Below, piece after piece: positions 56,180 to 64,000 of a stretch of DNA of 64,000 nucleotides. Below the pieces are notes generated by a model, which was given only the letters and a program-made list of their open reading frames with translations, did not search any database and had not been told where the DNA came from. Position 1 is the first letter of the stretch. Every line of letters starts with the position of its first letter. The DNA is from Bryum argenteum. Lineage: Eukaryota; Streptophyta; Bryopsida; Bryales; Bryaceae. The translations under genes were made by a program, and so were the position numbers. Location of the stretch: assembly GCA_037043015.1 (NCBI GenBank), contig CM073324.1, positions 13,723,013-13,787,012 on the forward strand, in the 5' to 3' direction.

Positions 56180-57968
56180 TCAGTCTCTTGACATGCTCTC
56201 TCTGGGGTTGAAATGGAGTACGTCTTCATCTGCTAAATCGTTTTGCGTAGTTGTAGTACCCTCGTGCATATCTTCATATGTGTTCTCGGTCTCATCGTCC
56301 TCTGCAAATAAACTATCAGGATTATCATCATCCTCATCTTCTTCGTCGTCTTTGCCTGGTTGGGCTTCGTCATATTCCTCCTCGCCTTCAGATGAGCCCC
56401 ATCCTTCAAGGTTCTCCAAACCCTCCCCATTGATGGGTGGTTGCATAGAATCATCATTACTGATATCAGATGGAAACATTTGATTGAGTTGTTGGCTAGT
56501 TTCTGCTTGTTGGTCTGCTTCGGCTTGAGCCAAGGCTTTGGCCCGCGCAGCTTCAGCCTGTGCTTGAGCTTCTGCTCTTGCTTGAGCTTCAGCACGAGCC
56601 TTTTCTGCCTGAGCTAATGCTTCCTTGACTCTTGCCTCCTGCGCTTCCCTTTCTGCCCTTTCTTTCGCCTCAATCTGCCATTTCGTACAAAAGTTAGCTG
56701 CTAACGCATGAGACTAGTTATTAAAAAAAATCTCTTTGAAATGTAGAATTACAAACCTTAGCACGAGCATCAGCCAGCTTCTGTCTCTCGTCAACGAGCA
56801 GATACTTCTCAACGAGTAGTCTCTCTTCCCCACGCATCTCCCCATCTAGCCTTCTCTTCACTATAGAGTTGTACGTATTTATATGCTTCTCCAGCGCAGC
56901 TGAATATTCGGCAGTTTTGGCTTTCAAGGTTTCGTTCCAAGATTGTGCCCTCGAAATCAATAACGTTGTTCCACCACTTCTTGCCTCAGATGGCGAGACG
57001 TCCAACTCCTCAAGATCATACTCGGCTACCACATGGTAGGGAAGAAGTCTGCATTCAGATACAAGAAAGACGATATCATCACATACGGTTTGAGCGCAAG
57101 TGCAGTCGGCGATCGTAACTATGACCACAACAAAGAGCCATAACCAAGAACAATAAATAGTGAAAACTCAGGCAATGCAACATTGTACATTCGGGATAGG
57201 CAAACTCTGCTTCTCAGAAACCTAAAACTTGCATTCAGATATTCCTTGATAATCTTGAGAACGAAAAAATAGCAGAACCTCATTAGCATCCCATACTAAG
57301 CACAAAGTGATTTATAGTACTGCATTCTTCATGATTGGAGGATCAATTGTTTAAAATGCTGTGGTATACCAACTCTTCTAAGTAACCATTGATCGTGTTC
57401 TAAAGCTCACATGAAATCTTCACACTCAAATTTCGTGAAAGACGAGAATGCAGGTCTATGGTGCATTGCCTGAGTTTCCACTAGTTATTGATGACTTCAA
57501 AGAAATTGATGCAGAAATACGAAGAACATGCAAAAGCACTCTACTTAATATTTTACAGCGTCAAGCCATACGTAATTTCACAGCATATACGACATTGATC
57601 TTAACATTCATAAAAACATGATCATCCATCAATTCGAATGAATTTAAGAAAATTGACGCATACCTTTCACAGGCATCTTCAATTGAAGAGAAAGGGCGCT
57701 TGATGTCGGGGTTACACACACGGAGAACATCTTGACGCGCCATCTCGACCTCCATTCTATCAGGAACCCGCGTCTCCACCCCGCCGATCCGATTAGTGGC
57801 TGCTGATTTGACATGGGACGCCGCGGTCGGAGGCGTCTTCTTGGCCACCTTCGCCGAGGACGTTTGCTTAGGCGGTTGCGGTTGTGGCGGTTGCGGTTGT
57901 TGCTGTTGTTGTTGCTGCTGCTGCTGCTGCGGTTGTAGTTGAGGACTTGCAGCAGCCATGTCCACCAT
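56180..57968 (-). CDS. BRIP-like protein with GLTSCR1 domain (SWI/SNF BAS-type subunit)
   Basis: Three exons join with correct phase: 57968-57664, 57048-56757 and 56674-56180, giving about 363 residues. The start is MVDMAAASPQ, although a second ATG follows at once (57959). A poly-Gln and Pro-rich N-terminus leads to the GLTSCR1-type domain at about 83-198. It contains VCNPDIKRPFSSIEDACER, then LLPYHVVAEYDLEEL, then RRLDGEMRGEERLLVEKYLL. Next is an Ala/Glu/Gln-rich helix (repeated AEAQ units, probable coiled coil) to about 255, then an Asp/Glu-rich tail. In Arabidopsis, BRIP1 and BRIP2 carry this domain and act with BRM and BRD proteins in a chromatin-remodelling complex in the nucleus. Orthology is inferred from the domain; I saw no disruption. 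Confidence 0.88.
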
Positions 57969-58330
57969 CGCGATACCCGGCTATGCTCGCCCCGTTCCCT
58001 TTGTCTATCTATCTAACGTCTCGTGCAGCTTAACCGTTCCCCACGGCAGATGCTTGCCAAGAAGTGCTCGTAACCCTAACCCCGGGACCCAAAGAGCGAC
58101 GGGTCTCCGACACTAGAGTCCAAAAGGTTGTTCGCGAAATTCGAGAAATTGATCGGCCATCGCCGGCTCGCTCGAGTCGGTGGAAAACAGAAAACAGAAA
58201 CCAGGAAGCCCTAATTCCTTGAGGCTTCGGTGAGGTTCATTCGGTGCTGACGTTTGGATGTTTTTCGTCCATATGGAGGATGAGAATCGTCGAGTGAGGA
58301 TTAGGCAACATCTCAACAAAGGGAAAATAT
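57969..58330 (-). promoter_or_regulatory. Upstream region of the BRIP-like gene
   Basis: GC-richer DNA just upstream of the start, typical of a leader/promoter. No clear TATA box is seen. A short minus-strand frame here (58113-58319) lacks support as a gene. Confidence 0.3.
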
Positions 58331-58939
58331 TCTTTTAGCCTTGTGGCATGCCCTTCTCGCAATCTCCACTTCATTGCACATATAGACAAGATTTCTATAA
58401 TTTTGCAAATGGGGTGTTAGATTTGACCCACTCAAGCTGCCTCTATTATTAGATTTTCACTTGTGTGATGTAATGGTGCTTTTTTTCAGTGCATGGTAAC
58501 TCTTGTAGGAATGTGAGGAGTTCCCTCTTTGAATTAACTAATGACACAAAAAATGTTGAAGCACGAGTGAGGTGAACCTCGTGAGCGATTCACAATGCCG
58601 TCTTGTCCAATCTCTCTTCAAATATCGTTCTAGAATTCCCCAAATCTCTACATTTTCCGAATTCAATCTCGTGATTGTTGGGCTTTGACGACCCTCGAAG
58701 ACTTCACGTCCTCACTTAGGAGCTAAGATTCAATTTCAAAATTTGCCCTGACATTTCATGTAAGCTAAATGGGATCAACTTTAAGAAATGAATAAATCAC
58801 ATGAAGGACTTAACTTGTCATGTAAAGCGGCTCAAAGTAATATTCCCATTTTATGTTGAAAGATTTGAAAGGTACTAAACAAATTACAAAAATTACAATG
58901 TAAGAAGGTAATACCATAAATACTCCCTAATTTTATGGT
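58331..58939. other. Intergenic DNA, no supported gene
   Basis: AT-rich; nothing recognised. Confidence 0.35.
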
Positions 58940-59016
58940 TTAACCTTTGAACGCCCAAATTGTCGCACAACTTTCATTTTGGATGAAAGGCAGAAACCTT
59001 GAACAACCATAACCTA
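58940..59016. mobile_element. Family C-type terminus, isolated
   Basis: TTAA at 58940, then CCTTTGAACGCCC, the family C end block CATTTTGGATGAAAGGCAGA and a CATAACC match. After about 59016 similarity stops. A similar weak start (TTTAACCTTTGAATGCC) is at about 60135. Confidence 0.6.
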
Positions 59017-59730
59017 GATGTTGCCAAGGAAGCCCTCATGAGTACTTATCTTCTACATGTTTAAGAAGACAACTTCCTAATCAAAATAAAAGGGTTGCGC
59101 TATTAGCAAGGTTAAATTGATACAAGGGTGTATGAATCCCAAGGTCTATGTTTGTTACACCTCTTGCTTCTTTTGTAAATAATTTATTTTTGCAATTTTC
59201 AATTCAAATCTTTTAAAAAATTGATGGTCATATTATGAGGCAATAGTTAGCTCAAGATGCAGTAGCCATGTGAAAAGACGATGTCAAACACATTTGGAGA
59301 ATCTTCATTGAATGGCATCAAAAGTTAGCGACGTCGCACCAATTTAAGAAACATCAAAAGACAATGATTACAATATGGGCAATTTCAATATCAACATATG
59401 GCATCCATTCAATGAAGATAATTACAACAAAACGATTCTTTTCGCTAACAACTCTACTTCATACCAACACCACCAATTACACTGGTACCAACTTCACTTA
59501 ATTGCAAAAAAGAAAATCATGATGATTAATTTTAATTCCTTGCAGGCCTAATTTTCAATTGATTACGATCACCTTGATTAATTATAAAAGACTAGTGGGA
59601 CTCGTGCCGTTGAGCACGTTCAACTTGGTTTAGAAGGATGTATGGCAAATAATGTTTGGAGGATGGACCAAAGGACAACTTGTGGCATTGTGATTGAGCG
59701 GTTGGTTGAGCGGTTGAGCCGGAAGTGTGG

Positions 59731-59800
59731 ATACAGGAGGCAAGTCTCCACGACGGATTCCAGCGTGGAACCGTCGTGTGAGACAAAGCCTCCTGTATTG
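59731..59800. repeat. Strong 70-nt hairpin
   Basis: The left arm TACAGGAGGCAAGTCTCCAC continues GACGGATTCCA. The right arm TGGAACCGTCGTG continues TGAGACAAAGCCTCCTGTA. The arms pair over about 30 bases with only small bulges, with a loop of a few bases. It may be a small MITE core or a hairpin RNA; no gene is assigned. Confidence 0.65.
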
Positions 59801-60866
59801 TAATATAGATTAGTGTGGTTATGGGTAAACACTGTGAAAGGTTCACCACAAATTTGTGTAATTCCTAAGAACTTTTGGAGTGTCCATAAAGCCATTGCTA
59901 AAATACATAACCTACACAAAAATGCAATTGTATTCATTATAAAAAACAACTACTTTGTGTGACGAGTTCCATGACTTTTTGTAAAATTTAATGAAGAACC
60001 ATTATGGTGTCATGTAGGAAATAACCTTGAACTAAACTCGAAGGTCATAAAGTGCAAAGAAAGTACCGTATTGGCGCTCCTTATGTCTTGTCATTCTAAT
60101 TGTAAGAGTAAACAATGGAATCAACTAACATATTTAACCTTTGAATGCCAACCAATCATTTTAGTGCGATGCACAAGTTAAAATTAGATTAAGCATTTTT
60201 TCAAAAGTTGCGAACTCTCTTGTATCGGAAACTTTGTGGATGAAGAGTCATACCCAACTAAAAATCAGATGAATTTATATTTTCCTTTTTTATAAGGTTA
60301 ACAAACATGGCAAAAAAATTTCTTCGACGAATCTAGGCCCGGGCACAACTAAGTATGAACCAATAAGGGCTCTCATACTCCCATGAACCGGGCAATCACC
60401 TCATTTGTTCAAGCCTATGCAGATTCTACACCATCAGTACACTTTCTACCAATTCATCCAGATTCTAACATGAAGAATACATGCAGAAGGAACTCGACAA
60501 AAACGGGCAGTGATTCTTTTCTAAGATCCCTTTTTGGGTTGATCAGATACAAACCCAAATCTTTGCGGGGAGGAAGATCTACCACAACTTGGAAAGCCAG
60601 CGGGCAGGAGTTCTTAGAGGAGAGAGTTGAAGAGAGTGCTCTCAATTTGCATTGAGGACAGACAACAAAAGAATTTAAATTAAAGACTACCTTGTCAAGG
60701 CATGGAATGAGAGAACTTCAGTTCATCCGAATATTCGATTCTTCTCGAGGAAGGACGATGGCTTCATAAACATGAGCTGCTCATTGCTCGCAGTACCAAT
60801 TGGGGCTCCACCCCGGCCCTGCCTGCTCTCCACAGCCTGCGGAGCTCGTCATTCTCCGCCGTCACC
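59801..60866. other. Intergenic and upstream region of the unknown gene pair
   Basis: A plus-strand frame at 60383-60655 (90 residues, basic) has no domain and no clear link to the gene that follows, though it could be leader sequence. The last 100 bases are GC-rich, as expected for a 5' UTR. Confidence 0.3.
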
Positions 60867-62037
60867 ATGAGTACCCTGCGGAGGCTCAAGACCCTCGGTA
60901 AGCATTTCAACCCCTGGCATCGTCGTCTGCGATCACCAACCTCTTCTGATAAGGTCTCTGATAGAGATGATCGATCTTAGCTAGTCCTGATTCTGTTTTC
61001 TTTTCCGCTGATACTCGTGTTTCTTTGTCCAATTCATATCTTCTTGCTTCATGTGGCTTACTTGTTGAATTGTGGATGCAGCTGCTGTGCGCATGCACAT
61101 TCCAAGCTTTTCAGCTGAGTCTTAGTAGATTTGTTCCTTTTTTTCTCGTTTAGGCAGTAGGGTTTGAAGTTGTCGATCCTTCAGTTGTAGCCTTTTTCGT
61201 TCACCTTTGACGGCCTCTTCGATGGTTTGCTGTGCCAGAGTTAGCGTCTCTAATTGTTGAGAATTCTGTCCGCTGAGCATCATCTTTTGCTTACTTTTTC
61301 CTCGATGGCCATGACAATGAGCGTACGCACTGGGGACCGAGGGTTTCACTAACACTGAGGAACTTGCATTATTTTCTTTTGTTGCTCTGTGCGAAGGTGG
61401 CCTGTGCAGAGGAGAGAAGCCTCGCCCGCCATCCACCTTTGTGTCTGTGAGCGACATGTTGCACCAGATCGAATGCAACCTGCAGCATTACGATCGGATC
61501 CAATCGACATCGCCACAGAGTGGGAGTTCAAGTGCTCCTCAGTCGCCTCATGTGAGGAGGCTCACATCATCACCCGGCAGAGGTTCAACACTTCTTTTCG
61601 GCAGTCCATGTCTGAGCCCGCATGAGTATGATCCCGCGTACGAAGTCGACCCCGACACAATGCTGTTGCTGTGCCTACCATGGCAGGTGACCAAGCCGAA
61701 CGTGATCTGGCGAAGAATCAAGACCTGGTTCTGGGGACTTCTATTCTCGCAGCGGCAGGAGAGGACTCCGTGGAAATGCCTGGCCACTTGTGGGCCAATC
61801 TTCCATGACCCGACTTGCCCCAGTCATCCTCTGTACAGGAACTGCCAATTGGTCCACAACAAGCGCTCTCCATCGCTGAAGGGGAAGGATGCAGTTACAG
61901 GGCGATCCACATCCTTGCCATCGAGTTCGAAGAAGGAGCCAGTTATAAGGTCGAAGTCGCTCCCAACTACCCTGAGCCCGACGTCGAGCTCTTCGTCGAT
62001 CGGTTCCAACTCTTCGTGCATTACTTCCAGCAGTTAG
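60867..62037 (+). CDS. Unrecognised plant protein, tandem copy 1
   Basis: Exon 1 is 60867-60897 (MSTLRRLKTLG) with donor G|GTAAGC. After a T-rich acceptor, GCGAAG|GTGG, exon 2 is 61397-62037. The joined frame gives 223 residues. A helical segment SVSDMLHQIECNLQHYDRIQ (27-46) leads to a Ser-rich linker. The core follows at about 94-156: DPDTMLLLCLPWQVTK, IWRRIKTWFWGLLF, then KCLATCGPIFHDPTCPSHPL. The Cys/His set (Cys138, Cys142, His147, Cys151, His154) could bind metal. The tail is Ser/Lys-rich and probably disordered. The core and Cys/His motif recur in the next gene, which supports a real family. Codon third positions are GC-rich. No membrane segment is certain; the hydrophobic core helices are short. 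Function unknown. Confidence 0.7.
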
Positions 62038-62977
62038 ATTGGTTTACATGTTGCTGGGCATAGTGGCACACTTCTGAAAAAATCTCGGGCTTGGACCTTC
62101 ATGTGCAGAGGGTATGTAGTCTGTGTTTTCAATTGCACACTGATCATATCTGGTTCTGCATTAGCAATGCAGCAGACAGTTTGTAAATATCATCAATCAT
62201 AGCAATGGAAGTTACCCTTCAGCTTATCTGTTTTCATTTTCATAAACATGTGAGTGATGTGTGTTGAATGTTTACTATGTTTACTTCAGAGCGACTGCAT
62301 CATCGGCCATTTCTCGATGTGATGATCTTCAAACCAACTCCATGAATGAGTTCAGATGCTCTCGATCGATCTCCACCATGCTGGTTGGGATACAAGATCA
62401 ATTGGATAGCAAGTGCATTCTTTCGTGGGCTCGAGTCTTGTATATTTTGCCGTCTGTATCGTTTATAATGTCATATTTTCATCAAGTTACTGAATCGAAG
62501 GTAAGAATGCATTCTTTGCCAACGGATTAGAATAATCCAAATGCATCCTCTCATAACGAAGAATAGAATTGAAAGCCTTGCCAAGAGGGAAGTGGCCTTT
62601 ACTTCGGTATCTTTATGGGTTGTCATAGTGGTGAAGTAAAAGGTAAAACTGTTGGCACTCTATCGATGTTGCCTTGCGCCTCGGTTTACTTTTTATATAT
62701 TTTTACTCTTCCACTTTAGCTCAATCAGCTATCCGCCTTTCTTACAAGAGCACATTATCCTTCTTAATTACAAGAAGGTTTTACATGAGGAAAGAAAAAG
62801 GTAATGAGCACAAAGGGAACAATATATTCTTGTACGGATTCTCTTTAGTGTAGTTCTTTCCATCCTCGGGGGAAGTTTAGGGCTTCGACCACGTCTCGGT
62901 AGTTGTTTGGGGTGCAAGCTTATTAATAAATACTTAGCATTGATAGGCTTTTCTTCTTCACATGCATTTCACTGCAG
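62038..62977. other. 3' UTR of copy 1 and intergenic DNA
   Basis: A possible donor-like GTATGTAG at about 62111 suggests a spliced 3' UTR. Nothing else is supported. Confidence 0.35.
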
Positions 62978-64000
62978 TTAGACCGTGGCCTATCTGACCT
63001 GCCTGCTGCAAGACCTACCAGGACACAGGCCACCAGAACCGTCTTTTCCGTCAACATGGTCAGCAGGAAGTATAGCCCTAGTAAGTATACTTTTCATTCT
63101 CTTCTGTGCTTGCACCGCTGTTCATGATAGAAAATCTACATTTTATTGCACCTTGTGCGTGATGCTCTATAAAACTCTGCCGTTTGAGTTTGTGATTCCC
63201 ACATTCCCAAGCTTCCGTTCTTCCAGCTGTTTGTTGCAATTGCTCGTTCATACTACCTAATTACAAGCTCGAACATTGAATCGGATGAATTGTGAAAGGT
63301 CCATTTCAGCTATCGTACTCCACAGTTATTGTGGTTACAGGATCGATACTCTACCTACAGTCTCATCTTTTCAAGAGCATGCACTCATAATCGGTTTCGT
63401 GTCATGAATTCAGTTGAGTAGTATATTTTTGTGCTGACTCTGAAGTTCTTGCGTTTTTGGCCCATTCGCTTTTCAATCTCCATACAATCGATCCTTGTCA
63501 TCTGATGCAGTTTCTTTTTTGTTTGTGGTCTTGTTTGCAGAAACTTCTGTCTCAGCAGCAACAGGAGATGAGCGATCCAAGGATCAGTATATCTCCATGA
63601 AAGAGTTGATGGAGCAAATAAGAACCAACAAAGAGCACCTCAAACGGGTCAAATCGTCGTCTTCCATCACATCCAGCGAGTCCGCGACTGAAGATGAGGC
63701 AGAGGGCATGAACCTGCCTGCAGTAGTTAAAGAGTACGACGTGAACCGGGATACTTTCATGCTTTTGTGTTTGCCGATTCCAGTGGTGACACTGGCAGCC
63801 ATTCGCAGGAGATGTCGGACTTGGTTGTACAACCTCTTGTGGACAAGACCACCGCTGCCCTGCGTCACCACAACTTGTGGACCTGAGTTTCATGAGCAGA
63901 CGTGTCCGTTTCATCCTCTGAGCACCAGCGGTAGCAAGCCATACCTCGAAGCCAAGCCAATCTTTCTTGGGTTCGCTTCCACTGACTCTGAGTTTTCACC
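62978..64000 (+). CDS. Unrecognised plant protein, tandem copy 2 (cut by the window end)
   Basis: Two exons are visible. 62978-63080 (acceptor CACTGCAG, donor CTA|GTAAGT) encodes LDRGLSDLPAARPTRTQATR, with an in-frame ATG at 63056. From 63541 (acceptor TTTGCAG) the frame stays open to the window edge in matching phase. The protein has YISMKELMEQIRTNKEHLKR, a Ser/Glu-rich linker, VNRDTFMLLCLPIPVV, IRRRCRTWLYNLLW, then PCVTTTCGPEFHEQTCPFHP. This is the same architecture as copy 1: LLCLP-x2-V, the RR-x2-TW stretch, and the C-x3-4-C-GP-x-FH-x2-TCP-x-HPL motif. Earlier exons and the C-terminus are not seen. Function unknown. Confidence 0.65.

Noticed and set aside
56233..56595. Lys-rich and Ser-rich ORFs overlapping the BRIP-like third exon
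   Set aside because: Alternate-frame shadows of the acidic and Ala/Glu-rich coding region.
60383..60655. 90-residue plus-strand ORF upstream of the unknown gene pair
   Set aside because: No similarity to the neighbouring family and no clear splice link; kept only as possible leader sequence.

Overview
The window is nuclear DNA of a land plant. Two spliced plant-type genes support this: an R2R3-MYB transcription factor with the [10 protein letters not shown] signature of the MYB52/54/56/105/117 branch, and a plant BRIP-like (GLTSCR1-domain) chromatin-remodelling subunit. A third locus near the right edge is a tandem pair of related genes from a family I do not recognise. Exons are GC-rich at third codon positions, while the DNA between genes is AT-rich and packed with transposon debris. 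Genes are few and far apart, as in a large genome. PiggyBac elements are, as far as I recall, rarely reported in land plants, so a non-seed plant is possible, but the sequence does not settle this.

Layout. 1-2.7 kb: a partial unrecognised ORF and weak remnants. 2.7-8.6 kb: decayed piggyBac-like DNA, a degraded LINE on the minus strand, a SINE, and the first TTAA-flanked MITEs. 8.6-12 kb: nothing recognisable. 12.0-13.9 kb: MYB gene (minus), promoter side up to about 15.5 kb. 15.8-29.2 kb: repeat field with piggyBac-type MITEs, SINE pieces, PIF/Harbinger-like MITEs and one ORF that resembles a piggyBac-linked ORF. 29.5-31.3 kb: a 1.8 kb inverted repeat holding a small promoter-plus-ORF unit. 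31.8-32.7 kb: tandem repeats. 33.8-39.5 kb: a 5.7 kb piggyBac element with TTAA duplications, a transposase with all expected Asp residues, extra upstream ORFs and an apparently captured host-gene fragment. 39.7-54.6 kb: more MITEs (many nested), LINE and SINE remnants, a Stowaway-like MITE and tandem repeats. 56.2-58.0 kb: BRIP-like gene (minus). 60.9-64.0 kb: tandem unknown genes (plus).

The main theme is one piggyBac system. A putative autonomous element (33785-39485) shares its TIR design (TTAA followed by CCCCTAAA-type termini), a pair of AACCG motifs exactly 51 bp apart, and a subterminal hairpin with several non-autonomous families of about 260, 370 and 970 bp. At least fifteen recognisable ends or copies lie in this window. 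Some are nested in each other's TIRs, and some are close enough in sequence to suggest recent movement.
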